Program-made: the position numbers and the translations under genes | Shown: positions 22,941-34,849 of the stretch, one piece after another | Position numbering within the stretch: position 1 is the stretch's first letter | Layout: each line of letters begins with the position of its first letter | Notes under the pieces: model-generated | What the model was told of the DNA's origin: nothing | Databases searched by the model: none | Seen by the model: the letters and a program-made list of their open reading frames with translations, nothing else | Source: Ganaspis brasiliensis | Taxonomy: Eukaryota > Arthropoda > Insecta > Hymenoptera > Figitidae | Assembly (NCBI GenBank): GCA_037103525.1 | Contig: JAZKLR010000452.1 | Location: 1,550,001-1,614,000 of the forward strand | Reading direction: 5' to 3' | DNA: 64,000 nt

Positions 22941-24214
22941 AATGTAACATAACTATTTTATTTGTAGAGCACAAATGAAAAACATGTATCAAGGACATAC
23001 TTATTTTTATCTTTCTCACTATTTTTTTTTGTGTAATATTAAAAATTATCAACTATTTTTGGCTAAAAAAGGAAAATATTGAAAAACTGAAAAAGCGCAA
23101 AATTGATTAAATATATTTATTACTAAAAATTTATCATGTCATTACGATTCAATTTTATAAATAAATATTTTTCTTTTTTAACCAATATTATTTTTAAAAC
23201 ATGTTTGTTTTTCAAAATATTATTCTTTCAACAAGTACTGCTTTTCAAAACAAATATTATTTTTTAATTTAGTAAAAAGTATGAAATACAATTTCAATTT
23301 TCATAGTAAAGTAACCTTCAAGAAGTATTCTCTTCCATAAAAATAATGTCCTTTTCTTTTTTGACGACGACACTCTATGTTTATGTCATTTTTCTTCAAG
23401 ACCACATGAAACATGAAAACCAACTTCTTTGATACAAAGTAGCTTATAACAATATTTCTGGATTCACTTAGAGAAAATATTTATAACAAAAAGTGTTTTT
23501 TATTTTACGCCCTTATACTTTTCAGTTAATTTTTTTTATATATTCATCTTGAACATAACCGTTTTTAAACAAAGGTTTTGTAAAAATAAATGAAACAAAA
23601 CTTATATGTTATTTTAAAAAAAAAACCAATGTACTATGTATTTTCATATTGAAAAAATTGTTGTTGATAAATTAAATAGATAAATTGACTACTGACAAAT
23701 TAATATTTATTTAAACTAAAAAAATATTATCCGCTTATCACTGGATTTCATTTAGGAAACTAGTATATAACTCAAACAAACTTTAGTTGAATATAAAAAC
23801 AATTATTTATTTGATAAGCGATAAGTATTCTTTTATTTGTTTCAAATAATTTTTTCAGTATCACAATTACCGTATATTACAATAATTATTGTAAATTACC
23901 TTAAAACGAAATTTTGTAAAACTTATATAAGAACTAACAGAAAAAAATAATAATAAAATAAATAACTTGCGTGATTTTAAGTTAAATTTCGACCTTTCCG
24001 AAAAAAAGAGAATTAACAAAAATTTTCGAAACTAAACTGTATTAACTGTATTTTACCTCTCTAAAATTTCGTAACTCAAAAATTTAGTTTTATACTGTTG
24101 TATCATCAAATTAACCTTTATTTTGATTTTGAGGTTATACAATGTAATATTACATATTAGTTTGCAAAATAAACAGATTATTTTATATGAAAAATTGATT
24201 CACTGACATTTTAT
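22941..24214. other. AT-rich, no feature seen
   Basis: No repeats with clear ends. TATCAAGGACATAC at about 22990 continues the half-site theme. Nothing codes. Confidence 0.4.
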
Positions 24215-25061
24215 TAGGGGAGAAGACCCCAAACTAAATAAAATATATTAAAATGTTTTATGCCAGATGAAAGTACAATTTATAAGGTAACTTATGGCCT
24301 CAGAGATAAAATTTTATTATGAACATAAACATTTTTTAAAGCATTTTTTCTAATTGTTAAAATTTTCGGTCTATAAAAAAGTGGCCCCATCAATATGGAT
24401 ACCTTCTTAAAAAGTCTCTGAAAATTGTAGTAAATAAAAAATGAACATCGTGTAACAATTCTTAAACTAATTTAATTCTAAACTTAATTTCTAAAAACTC
24501 CAATTTAATAGCTTAACAGTAAAAAGTAATAAAATATCGAAAAATATCGATATATCAAATTCTTTAACTAGAACATCACATTTTATGGTGGAAAATAAAA
24601 AATTTTAATTAATGAACTCAAAAAATTATTGAAAAAAGTGTAAAATCGAAAATATGGAAATAAACACAATGAGATTTGAGGCCTGTCCATCTTAGGGTAC
24701 ATGACACCATTTTTTAATCCCCAATAAAAATATATATACGAACACTGAATTAGTAAAATCATTTTAGAATATTATTATACGATAAATAAAGAATATTATA
24801 ACGTTAAGTACTCATTCTAAGTCATAAATTTAAATAACTTTACCAACTTAAGAAAAAACTGTTACAAAACATTTTTAGACACAAAATCACGTGGTATGTG
24901 TAGAAGAAAAACCAACTGGTTTTTTATCAAATCTGCATCAAAATCTTCGTCTATACAAACAACAAAAATGTCAGAAAGCATAAGGCGCTGTCACCTTAAA
25001 CAAAAATTTTATATGAAATGTCCATCTTGGGGCCCTGTCCATCTTGGGACCCACTCCCCTA
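24215..25061. mobile_element. AGGGG-ended element with iterated GTCCATCTTGGG word
   Basis: Ends are TAGGGGAGAAGACCCCAAA and GGGACCCACTCCCCTA. The word CTGTCCATCTT(A/G)GGG occurs near 24686, 25019 and 25036, so the terminal word is repeated inward at the right side. GTGGCCCCATC lies at about 24381. CACGTG at 24888 is within it. The 62-codon plus frame 24896-25084 runs over the right end and is an artefact. Architecture matches 32756, 44628 and 54394. Confidence 0.6.
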
Positions 25062-25693
25062 TATATTTTTTAAAACTTGAATAGAAAATTTAGTTTAAAA
25101 ATTGTTTATATTTTTTACTATGACGAAATATAAACCTCCCATTCTATTTTTGCGTTAAAAGTACTCTATCATACATCAAAAGTTTTGTTATGAAAACAAA
25201 ATTTTTTTTGTTATGTTTTTGATAACGTCTGGTGTTTTACAAAAATCGACAAAAATAACCTCGAAATGACAGTTCCATCAGGAAACGACACAAAAAAAAC
25301 ATTTATTCCAGAAAACTTTCTATAAAAATAGAAAATATGTATAATTCATAACCAGAATTCTCATAAACGACCCCTACGGAAAATAATGGAGAAAAAATTC
25401 TATTGAAGTACTAAAATGGCAAAACATACTTAGGAATATGTCCCTTAATTTTTTCAAATGATAACAAGAATTATTAGTTTCTTAAAACCACACCTAAGGA
25501 AAAAAATCAAAAAAAATTTTGAAAAAAAAGTTATTAATATTTAAAAATAATTCTAATGACGTTCTAAAATGGTGGAACATACTCAGGAATATGCCTCTAA
25601 AAACTACCCTTAAGAAAAATAATCGAAAAATTGTTGAAAAAATTATATAATTTACAAAAATATTCTAATGAAATTATAAAATGGTGAAACATA

Positions 25694-25867
25694 CAGTAGA
25701 ACCCACGTATATCGGACCCGCATATATCGAATTCCCGCCTACACCAGATATTTTTGCCGGTCCCTTGAATTTATATATTATGTATTTTTACCCGGATAAA
25801 TCAAATTCCCGCTTATATCAGAAAATTTTCTCGGTCCCTTGAAATCCGATATACGTGAGTTTCACTG
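25694..25867. mobile_element. 174-bp pogo-like MITE at TA in the satellite
   Basis: Termini CAGTAGAACCCACGTATATC and GATATACGTGAGTTTCACTG; TA duplicated at 25692-25693 and 25868-25869. Removing the element restores AACATACTTAGG, exactly the satellite word, so target and TA duplication are demonstrated from sequence. CAGT.GAA-type ends at TA fit pogo/Tigger-like Tc1-mariner elements, by family resemblance. Confidence 0.85.
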
Positions 25868-26212
25868 TACTTAGGAATATATTCTCTAATTTATCCAACA
25901 GATAACCAGAATTATCAACCTCTGAAAACTAGCACTGAGGACAGTAATCGAAAAAAAAATTTAATATAATTATAAATTTTTACAAAAAAATTCTAATGAA
26001 GTTCTAAAATGTCGAACATACTTAGGAATATGCCCTCTAATTTATCCAACTGATAACTAGAATGATAAACCTCTAAAAACTACCCACAAGGAAAATAATC
26101 GAAAAAAAATTTGAAAAAAATTATCAGTTTTTACAAAAAAATTCTAATGAAGTACTAAAATAGTGAAACATACTTAGGAATATGCCCCCTACTTTTTCCA
26201 ATTGATAACCTG

Positions 26213-26356
26213 CTCTCTAAAATTGAATAAGTGAAAATCCACTTATTAGATGTCAAAAGTCTTCCACTCTTTCAAAAAGTGCATATACACTTTTTGAAAT
26301 AGTGGAAGACTTTTGACATCTAATAAGTGAATTTTCACTTATTTAAATTTAGAGAG
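26213..26356. mobile_element. CTCTCTAAA-family MITE, 144-bp near-perfect palindrome
   Basis: CTCTCTAAAATTGAATAAGT folds onto ACTTATTTAAATTTAGAGAG. The whole element is one stem, with AAAAAGTGCATATACACTTTTT at its centre. TG flanks both sides (26211-26212, 26357-26358); satellite units elsewhere read GATAACCAGAATTATC, so the empty site was close to GATAACCTGAATTATC. This supports a 2-bp duplication. Confidence 0.85.
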
Positions 26357-26445
26357 TGAATTATCATCCCCTAAAAACCACCCTTGAGGAAAATAATCGA
26401 AAAAAATGTAAAACATTAACAATTTCTACAAAAAAAACTACTGAT

Positions 26446-26600
26446 ATCCAGTAGAATTTCACTGATTGAGATTTAGAGATAATAATCGAGGCTCTCGGTC
26501 TTGTCTCGGTCTTGACACTCTTGGTCTAGTCTCGCCTTGAAAGAACGAGACGAGATAAATGCTCCGGCGCCTTGTCTCGAAAGTCTTCCATCTTGTGGCA
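26446..26600. repeat. Short TCTCGGTCTTG repeat patch
   Basis: TCTCGGTCTTG occurs twice at about 26487-26509, with degenerate neighbours (CTCTTGGTCTAGTCTCG) and inverted CGAGAC / TGTCTCGAAAG words to 26583. Just before it TTGAGATTTAGAGATA resembles a truncated CTCTCT-family right end. Confidence 0.45.
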
Positions 26601-27249
26601 ACACTAACCAAAGTCTAATTTTATTAATATTAAATTAAATACAAAATGCTATTGTCAATTGTTTTAAAAAAGATCTGTCAGTGAAAGTTCTGAGGTAACT
26701 TGAATTCATTGATTGAATGAAATAAGCTTTGATTGAAGAAAGATTGTATTGCAAGTGCATAGGAATTAAATGATAATAATAATTTATTGGACGAAGACAG
26801 TGAGAGTGTAATGCGTAAGTAGCAGCCTGTTGCTGCAAGTGAGTGTTAGAAATAGCTGATGGTGCATAGAGGGGTCGTTGCTAGCTCGGTTGTGCACCCT
26901 GGTGCTAGTGCAAGCTGTATCGATCTCCTCAGCAGTACAACAACCCACGTACTGACCACGACCGTGAGGACACTGTAACCTTTCAATGTTATATTATCAC
27001 AATTTACATTAGTCTACGTGGGTTCAAGGTCACAAACCCCTTCTCTAAAATAATATTTCATGAGATCTTATCAACTTCCACAATACACACGTGTAATAAT
27101 ACTTTACGTGTAAATACGAATATTTTAGAAAATGCGTAATTAACTAATGTTTCAATTAAATTTGAAGCAAATTCAACTTATACATAAATTAAATGCTGTA
27201 TAACTTTTCTTGACGAACCGAGATCAGATGTTTGTCACATATTCTCATT
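26601..27249. other. Single-copy island, relatively GC-rich
   Basis: 26830-27050 is among the more GC-rich segments. CTACGTGGGTTCAAGGTCA at 27003-27021 joins an ACGTG word and a full TCAAGGTCA half-site; CACGTG is at 27088-27093. The minus frame 26635-26838 (67 codons) has no domain. It could hold a distal exon or enhancer; the sequence does not decide. Confidence 0.35.
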
Positions 27250-27439
27250 CACTGAAAAAAAATTTTGTTAATTTAATATATGATTTGGGTGAAAATTTCA
27301 TTGCAGCAGAAAGTCAACCATGTGTATAAATTTAACATCAAAATAAAGAGACATTTAACAATGATCTAGAGTTAATCTTAAGAATTTCATTCACCTGAAA
27401 ATCACATGCAGCAAAAATCGAAGATAGTTTTTTCTGTGT
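27250..27439 (+). mobile_element. CACTGAAAAAAAATTTTGTT element, copy 1 (190 bp)
   Basis: It starts CACTGAAAAAAAATTTTG and ends TTTTTTCTGTGTT. The interior (GATTTGGGTGAAAATTTCAT, GCAGCAGAAAGTCAACC, CATTCACCTGAAAATCACAT) matches 59047-59232 closely and 39443-39585 loosely. A partial inverted symmetry (GGGTGAAAAT / ATTCACCTGAAAAT) is present. Non-autonomous. Confidence 0.8.
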
Positions 27440-28000
27440 TCATAATAAAACAAAAACGATTCACAACATTTTTATAACTCAAATACAGTTAGAACTCGAG
27501 AAATGTTTGTGTCATTTTTGTGTCAGTTGAATCTTTTACTAATATATTGTAAAATATTCTAGCGATTATCGAAAATAACATTTGACGTAATGCAGAGTGT
27601 ATAAATGATTAGTCGATAAGACGAAAGTTTCTAAAATTGTGGATTTTACGTGTGGTAGTAGTCACGTACTCGGATCCCTAAATAAACTAACGCCTTTTGA
27701 TGGTCAAGGTTAATAATTACATAGTAATTCGATCAATTCAATGTACCGCAAAGGGGTGAACTAATTACGTTGTTTTATTCATTTACAGTGCCTGAATCCA
27801 TTTGACCTTGTTATCAAGGTCCATTTTTAAATCCAATCCAAAGATTATGTAAAATTCACATTTAGAAATAAAATCTCGTATTATTGCTTTAGTTAACGAA
27901 AGCATTCCTTCCGCAAGCATAATATCCCAAATAAATTGAAATGACAATAAATTAAAATAAGTTTTGAAATTAAATTAAACGTTTACGAATTTAAAAAAGG
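27440..28000. other. Single-copy stretch with TCAAGGTC words
   Basis: 27640-27850 holds TACGTG, GTCACGTAC, GGTCAAGGTTAA (about 27700) and TGACCTTGTTATCAAGGTCC (27803-27822), an inverted pair of half-sites 4 bp apart. No coding frame. Confidence 0.4.
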
Positions 28001-29739
28001 AAATTTTATAAAATAACCCTGAAATAGTTTAAATTGAATGAACGAAATTAATTTTTACGTCCGTTTAAGTTGTTAATAAAATGAATTAAAATTTCAGCCC
28101 AGCGGTCGACTCATAGAAGAATCGTTTCATTCAGAAGAAAACTTGAGAAAAATGATCTTACTCAACCGTCTGGAAATTATGTCAAGGAGGATGATATAAA
28201 TGATTGTGAGATTAATAGGGGTTAATTTCCAATTTCCGGTAGTTCATTCCATCTTAAGATTATTGGAAACCAGTCGCCTTAATAAAAATGAGAACATCTC
28301 AAGTTTACTCTTCAGTTTAAACGACAAAAATTGTTCAATGATAAAATAAATTGTAAACTTTATTTTTTTCGGGTAAAATTAAAATAAAACTGCCAATTAA
28401 ATTAAAAACATGACAAGGAATTTAATGATAAATTGTATGGGATATTATTCATAAGAACATTTTTTAAAAATTCTGCGAAATTTTATCACATTAACTATTA
28501 GACACCTTATACCTTTTTAATATTGTATCTATAATCACCACAAATTACCCTATAAAACGTGTTTTAACAAATGTAAAATTTTTTCTAATTTATATTATAT
28601 TTAGACGCATTCTTGACGAAAGATAAGTGACGTATAGTATGAAAATAAATAGTACCGTTGTCGATTTACTGGAATAACAACACATGAGACACATGGGAAA
28701 TGAGAACGAGATGATAATTATGATGATTCAGCATGAATCACTTCTCCTAGAATGTTGCAGTTAATTTTCAAACCTCTACAATTAAGAATGAACAATACAA
28801 AGTTTTCTGAAATAATTAAGTAGACATTGTTCTTAAATTATTTGTGTCATTCATTAATTTTTTGATTTTTACATAGTTATAAGTATTTCGTAAAATAGGT
28901 ACTGTAATTAATTATATCAATTTTTAGCCATATTCATCAAAAATTTATATTTAAAAGAGAAAGTGTTGTTCCAAAAAACAAAATAATCTTTACAATGATT
29001 TTATGCTTGCTAATTTACTTTATTTCAATTAATTTTTTAAAAATGAAAATAAATTAAAAATTATTTGAATTTTTTCAATTTCTGATTTTATTTTTACGTT
29101 ATTTTGTGTGCACTTGTATATTATCTGAAAGTATGAAAAAGAAAAATACCAAAAAAGTAAAAATGCTGAAAAACAAGGCTGATTCATTTTTCTGCATATT
29201 TATCGCATAATGATATACATGTCATTCCCTTGAAACCAATGAAACGCAATGCGAAGAACTTTTTCCCGCCAGTTGATTAAATTTATGAATTAATATATCT
29301 AAGCTAGTAAAGAAATATAATTAGTTTAATTGATATCATTACTTTAATGTCAATTGATTACAATCACATTTGTTTCCTTAGAATAAAATTAAATTCAGGT
29401 AAATTAATTAATTAATTAATAATTAGTAAAGTTAATCTTTAAATAAAAGATTAGGTTTAGTAAACTTAGTTTTGTAAAATTTACTATCAGTTTCATAAAA
29501 TTTACAAAAATCTCAAAACAAGCTTCAAAATCGATGAAAATAAACATTTAAAAATTGTTAATCTGCCCTAAATTTTTTTATACATTTTACGGAAACAATC
29601 TTTTATCCAAATATTAGTTGTAAAAACAATGCAGAATTAAAATCCTGATTGTTATCGAGTATGATAGAAAAAATAAACAAACCGAGAGAAAAACCTGTAT
29701 TCTATGTACTATCAACGCTAATTAAGATTAATTTACACA
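28001..29739. other. AT-rich, no gene; small island at 28640-28770
   Basis: 28080-28200 and 28640-28770 are slightly GC-richer single-copy patches. (TTAA)n-like runs lie at 29399-29430. I see no repeat family or frame with support. Confidence 0.4.
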
Positions 29740-30110
29740 TTTATTAAAGGAAGGCGTATAGTGACACTGACCTAGAATCATTATAAAAGTTTTTTTTTTA
29801 TGGAAGGTCACTCGCATAGACAACCCCTGCTCAACAAAATGTACCACATTAATGCACGGAAATCGAAACACTCTTTCAATTCATACGTGTATAAAGAAAT
29901 GTTTATTAGTATTGATACTTACATGTCCAGACAAATGTGCGAGCCTTGACACGACTTTTTCCAGGGCGACGAGGTAAAACTTGATGTGAGATTATCGGAG
30001 TAAGGTCGTGCGTTAATATTCTCACTGAAATACTTACTCAACACGCATGTCACGCTAATTAGACGTTGACGATTTTAATTGAAAAACACTGTCTCCGTCA
30101 CGGGAATTTC
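29740..30110. other. Single-copy GC-richer island
   Basis: GAGCCTTGACACGAC at 29941-29955 is the reverse complement of GTCGTGTCAAGGCTC, matching the CACGTGTCAAGG arrangement at 43510. TACGTGTAT at about 29885. No frame. 30111-30339 after it is AT-rich with nothing to report. Confidence 0.35.
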
Positions 30111-30341
30111 AATTTTCATGAAAGAAAAAAAGTTACGGTATTATGAAGATTTTCAATAATTAAATATGAATACATTGTCTTTTTCAGTTGTTTAGTTTTT
30201 TCCTTGGAAAAAAACATTTTAATTTTAAATATTTCAATGAAAAAAATGCCGGTTGAATTAACACTCATACTTGAAAAAGGTTATCTAGACCAAGAATGAG
30301 GAGTTAAGAATTTAGAATCAGAATAAAATGTTCAATACCTA

Positions 30342-30472
30342 CACTGTAAAAATTGCTGGGACAATATGTCTCAAAATGAGACACTTTGGGACGCATGTGT
30401 TTCAGAGTGAAACACAATATGTGTCTTGTGTCCCCATATTTGAGACATTTGTTGACATTTGTTTTTGCAGTG
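30342..30472. mobile_element. CACTG...CAGTG MITE, 131 bp, TA target
   Basis: Termini CACTGTAAAAATTGCTGG and TGTTTTTGCAGTG, TA at 30340-30341 and 30473-30474. The interior uses TGTCTCA / TGAGACA and GTGTTTC / GAAACAC in place of the GTGTCTTAA word of the 8988 and 57812 copies. Confidence 0.8.
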
Positions 30473-30474
30473 TA

Positions 30475-31176
30475 TAGGGTATTTATAAATTTTGTTTATA
30501 AAAAAGTTCAGTTGTAAAATAGTATACCAGAAAAGCTTCGTTCATCTCTGAGATATAAGAAAGTGGGCATCTATCCTAATTCTACCTTGTTCTGACCAGA
30601 ATTGTTTTTTAAGGTTAAATTTTCTAAAAGGACAAAAATTCAAGTAATAAAAAAAAAGATGCAGGGAAAATATAGGGAAAAGATCTACAAAAAGTGGAAA
30701 CAAATTTGTTTCATTTTGAAAAAATAAAGAGAGTTTAAACCAGTGGGATATTTTTGGCTTCGTTCTTTTCGTGTAGCTTTCTTAAAGAGGTGATAAAAAC
30801 GTTTGAGGATTAAAAAAAGGGGTCGCACCTGCAGATTTTAACATTCGTCAAGCTGGCAAAAGGTTTTGCATGAATTAATGTTTGCCACGGATATTTTTAA
30901 TACTAACTTCCACACAGTTGCACATAAAAAATACTTAATTAGATGAAACTATTCTACTTTGAAAAGTAATATGAAAATATTCTCAAAAACATAATAAAAT
31001 GTAAATTCAAATCTGAAAGAAGAACTTATTGGATTCAAATGATTGGTTATTTTAAAAAATTAGAGTTTTCATTGGAACTAATTTATTATTATAAATATAA
31101 TAATAATTATAATAATAATTATAATTATTATTTATAAATTATATTTATAAATTTATTATTATATTATTTCTTCTCA
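30475..31176. other. AT-rich; (AAT)n palindromic tract at 31086-31165
   Basis: TTATTATTATAAATATAATAATAATTATAATAATTAT-type sequence makes a self-complementary AT tract before the next island. 30475-31080 holds nothing I can name. Confidence 0.4.
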
Positions 31177-31577
31177 GTGTGCAAATACTATGAAAGTTGC
31201 ACATTATCAACTGCTAACCAATCCCCTTTCCTGACATTAATATGCTTTATCATTACATCTGTCAATGTAATTTTTTCGGACTCAACATTTAATAATTGCT
31301 TTTCAAAGGGACTCTCGACACACACGAGGGCGGAGACTCATTTCAGTTCAGAAAAGTGCAAATGCACTCTGTATAAAAGTATTTGCCTTTTAAAAATGAG
31401 CAGGTGGTTTTCGACAAGACCGGTGAGCAACCGGTGCTTCTCCTAGCACCTGCTATGCCGAAATATTTCGCAAAACCTTATCAAAAGTGGACACAATCTG
31501 CAAAGCGTTTTTATTTATGCCACTTTATAAGTAGGACAAATAAAAAACTTCCTCTTTTCTTTTGTCTTAATTTATAA
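31177..31577 (+). promoter_or_regulatory. Island with TATA box and two-tier hairpin
   Basis: TATAAAAG at 31372-31379 lies just after the palindrome GTGCAAATGCAC. Downstream, AGCAGGTG (31399-31406) pairs with CACCTGCT (31447-31454), and between them two ACCGGT words 5 nt apart can also pair, giving a symmetrical 56-nt hairpin near the expected start of transcription. Plus frames 31177-31446 (89 codons) and 31383-31577 cross it but show no domain. The function is unknown; a core promoter or a small RNA locus is inference. Confidence 0.3.
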
Positions 31578-32250
31578 AATTGACAAATGAGAGCTAAAGC
31601 TATATAGTATATAATAATCAAGAAGCTTGTATTTCTTTAATCTAACTTATTAAAAAGTCTTGGCTAATTAAAAAATCTACTTATGACTACATTGAAAACC
31701 TGAGGGCAAAAATCGGAAGTTGTCGCGTCATTTTGGATTTTGAGGTAGAATACGTAATGTACGTAAAAAACTGTATAAAAAATCTATTAGGTAAAATACG
31801 TTTCAAAGATAGCGTCTGAGAAAAACAAATGACGAGCACTTTTTCAAAACTTGATAAATCCATTCGAAATAGTTTTTCAGAAAAGCGACAAACGTTGTAT
31901 CTTTATTACCAGAAGTGGTAAAAAAGAGTTAAAAATTATTTTGCATTGAAGCAATCGACTATATAAATAATCAGTATATACCAAAAAAATTTAAATTATT
32001 TATTATTTCTGTTATTTAAAATACAAAAATGGATATATTCAGTTCTTTTTCAGCATACCTTATTTTCAAATATTGAAATAAATAAATAAAACAAATATAA
32101 TACGTTTAAATGTTTCTGAACTACTAAAATATATCAGATAATCTTCTATTTTTATTAGATATAATTTTTTACATTCATAAATATAATAATTATACTTGCG
32201 CTTTGAAAAAATTTAGATTTTAATGGATTTTAGGATTTATCAACTTTTGT
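31578..32250. other. AT-rich, no feature seen
   Basis: No repeat ends or credible frames. GTCGCGTCATTTTGGATTTTGAGG at about 31722 is the only GC-richer patch. Confidence 0.4.
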
Positions 32251-32254
32251 TTAA

Positions 32255-32620
32255 GGGCATGTGATGGATTATGACGTCACTGGTATAGGCAAAATTTGTC
32301 CGTAACTTTTCTCTTAAAGTATTGAATATTTTGGCATGAAACTTGGTAGAATTACTTAAAATATCATTAGTAAGGTCACTCTGACCCAAATTTGTTTGAA
32401 TTTTGGCTCAAAATTAATTTTTGAGAAATTTTCGAAAAATAAATTTTTTTTTAAAAATCACTTTTGACCCCAAAATCAAACAAATTTGGGTCAGAGAGAC
32501 CTTCCTAATGATATTTTAAGTAATTCTACCAAATTTCGTGACAAAATGTTCAATTTTTTAAGAGAAAAGTTACGGACAATTTTTGCCTATATCAGTGACG
32601 TCATACTCCATCACATGCCC
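32255..32620. mobile_element. GGGCATG MITE at TTAA, copy 2
   Basis: Best-preserved copy: GGGCATGTGATGGATTATGA at the left; TGACGTCATACTCCATCACA and TGCCC at the right; TTAA at 32251-32254 and 32621-32624. Inner inverted blocks CTGACCCAAATTTG / CAAATTTGGGTCAG match copies at 15561 and 41000. TGACGTCA near both ends is a CRE-type palindrome. Confidence 0.9.
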
Positions 32621-32755
32621 TTAAATATGGCTAAATTGTCACAGATTTAAAAGCAATTTATGCAATTTTGATAACAAATTGAAATTTTTTGTGAAATTCT
32701 GTGCCAAAGGTAAATAATCATGTTCATTGAGTCCGAAATGTATGGAAATCGTATA

Positions 32756-33363
32756 TAGGGTAAATCAGACAGTTGTCGGCCAGTTAAGCGTATCGTTTCG
32801 CTAAAAATGGTATAAAAATTGTACTGAGCATTGTACATTCATTTTTAAAAAACACAATTGTTTTTTAGAACTGCCTTAAACTGTTTAGTCAAAAACATTA
32901 TGAAAAAAAAATTTTTTACTACTTAAAACATTGGGTTGTTTATAAGTAACAAAAAAGACAGTTGTCGACCAGCAAACATAGTTATCGGCCACCCACTAGA
33001 CAGTAGTCGGCCACCTTAAAAAATCTATTTAAAATTATTTTCTCTTATTACTCAAGCTTGAATTTCTCTATTGAGATGTTAGGAATTTAAATATTTTAAA
33101 TAAATTTCAATATCTTTCTAAAGAATGCTTTTAACTTCAACCGTCTTTTCCACTCGAATTTAACTCTACTTTTTGTTTTTACTATAAACTCTCCCCTGTT
33201 TGAGAACCAATAATAAATCCAACGTAATTCTAACGACAAATCATGTAATTTCCAGAATCTTAAAGAAAAACAATTTTTGTTTTAAAATTTACAACAGTAT
33301 TCACATTTTTCGGTGAGGTGGCCGACAACTGTAGGGTGGCCGACAACTGTCTGGTTTACCCTA
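32756..33363. mobile_element. AGGGTAAA-ended element with iterated ACAGTTGTCGGCCA
   Basis: Ends TAGGGTAAATCAGACAGTTG and CAACTGTCTGGTTTACCCTA. The terminal word GACAGTTGTCGGCCA recurs inward as variants near 32769, 32957, 32980 and 33000, and inverted near 33317 and 33334. About 600 bp with no frame long enough for a transposase (63 codons at most, minus, 32647-32838). Iterated words could be transposase-binding sites. Confidence 0.75.
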
Positions 33364-33924
33364 TCTCATTTTTAAAAAAAAAGTTGATTTATCAAGTTTT
33401 GAAAAAGTATCAAATAACAATATAAAATCATAACCTTATTGAATGGTTATTATACCATTTAATACTGCACGAATGTATATTTAACATTATAAAATTAGTA
33501 TGAGCCATCAGAATATAAGGAGAGGAAAACATGAAGCTGGAATCAGATGCGGAAGAATAAAAACACCCAAAAACAAAAAACATTGTCATTGATGGACAAA
33601 AAATGTTTTCCCAAAAATTGTTGATAGTTTTACTTAATTTGTGTATTTTCACCAAGAATCTTTGATAATTTTAAGAAAATATCTCTGGTAATTGTTCCTA
33701 CATTCTTAGCCAATTTTCCAACTTCTTTAAGTAAAGTGTTTCTACCAAAAGTGTTGAAATTTTGACAGTTTTTTTTTCGTAAAGTATTGATTGCAGAAAA
33801 AAAATTTGCAATTAAAAATTGTAGCGAAAACTTTGAAATTTAATAATTTTTAAAATGACTAAACTTAATTTTTCAGCAATTTGTTTAAACAATAATTTTT
33901 TAATGTTGTTTGTTTACGTGAATG
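33364..33924. other. AT-rich, no gene seen
   Basis: The minus frame 33428-33655 (75 codons, Phe/Ser-rich) has no domain. TTTCACCAAGAATC-type words loosely resemble the 71-bp repeat at 34389. Confidence 0.4.
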
Positions 33925-34038
33925 TACCCTATGGAAAATGACAATCGGCTAAAGCTTGGCCCAAGCTTGGCCAATATTGGACCAATATTAGCCCAAGCTT
34001 GGGCCGATCTTGAGCATCGGCAAATTTCCCATAGGGTA
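33925..34038. mobile_element. GC-rich CCCTATGG palindromic mini-element
   Basis: TACCCTATGGAAAATGACAA at the left faces AAATTTCCCATAGGGTA at the right. The 114-bp interior consists of palindromes: GGCCCAAGCTTGGCC, CCAATATTGG, AATATT and GCCCAAGCTTGGGC. It resembles the 35566-35683 element in end sequence (CCC.NTGTGGAAA) and in being built of GGC/GCC palindromes. Confidence 0.7.
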
Positions 34039-34055
34039 GAGATAGATTGTACACA

Positions 34056-34386
34056 CTCTCTAAATCTGAATTAGTGATTTTCTACTAATGAATTAGCGAG
34101 AAATCGGTTACTATTAAATAGTGAAAATATTCACTAATATTTAGTAGAAAACTACTAATTTGAAAGTGAAATATCTATTAATTGAAAAAGTAAACATTAA
34201 CTATTGAAGTTAATAGATACTTCACTTTAAAATTAATAGTTTTCTACTATAAATTAGTACCTAGTTTTCTACTATAAATTAGTACCTAGTTTTCTACTAA
34301 AAATCTATTGAAATTTTTCACTATTTAATAGTAACCGATTTCTCGCTGATTCATTAGTAGAAAACCATTAATTCAGATTCAGAGAG
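34056..34386. mobile_element. CTCTCTAAAT-family element, 331 bp
   Basis: CTCTCTAAATCTGAATTAGT and ACTAATTCAGATTCAGAGAG-type ends (right end reads TTAATTCAGATTCAGAGAG). The palindromic body repeats CGGTTACTATTAAATAGTGA and its complement. A 25-bp unit, TAAATTAGTACCTAGTTTTC, is duplicated in tandem at about 34251-34300. Confidence 0.8.
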
Positions 34387-34388
34387 CA

Positions 34389-34640
34389 AGTATTTGTAAG
34401 TAAATTTACTAAAAACGTTGTGTATTTTTACCAAAATCTTTTTGGGTATGTTTTCCTAAAGATTTAGGTAAATTTACAAAGAAGCTTGTTTATTTTTACC
34501 TAAATATTATTGAGTATTTTTTCAAAAGGCTTTAGGTAAAATTACCAAAAATCTTGTCTATTTTTACCTAAAAAATCTTTGGTTTTTTTGCTTCCAAAAC
34601 ATTTTTGGTAAAATTACCCTAAGAAAGTTTTTACAGTGTA
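34389..34640 (+). repeat. ~71-bp tandem repeat ending in a CAGTG terminus
   Basis: Three to four units with landmarks TTTAGGTAAATTTAC and TATTTTTACCTAAA spaced about 68-72 bp apart. It ends TTTTTACAGTG followed by TA at about 34638, the right terminus of a CACTG-family element. The left terminus is missing where the CTCTCT element abuts, so it was probably truncated by that insertion. Confidence 0.6.
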
Positions 34641-34849
34641 TATGTTTCCATTTTTTTAATTCTAAACTTTACTCAATTAATGATTATCAACCGATAATAT
34701 TAATGTAACAGCAGATTATTGAATTAAATTTATAATTATTATTTAATAAATATATGTAGTACCAATTATAAAACAAACTTTCTAGATAATCTTTTTTTTA
34801 AATAAAGAAAAATTTACAAAATAATTACACGTCGCATTTGCATATTGAT

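Larger units (their letters stand above)
25340..26445 (+). repeat. ~152-bp satellite array with two transposon insertions
   Basis: The landmark AACATACTTAGGAATATG recurs near 25425, 25578, 25689 (cut by an insertion), 26016 and 26168. After removing the 176-bp insertion the steps are 153, 111, about 151 and 152 bp. Other unit words are TTCTAATGAAGTTCTAAAAT and AAATAATCGAAAAAAA. There is no coding content. 25062-25339 before it is plain AT. Confidence 0.8.
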
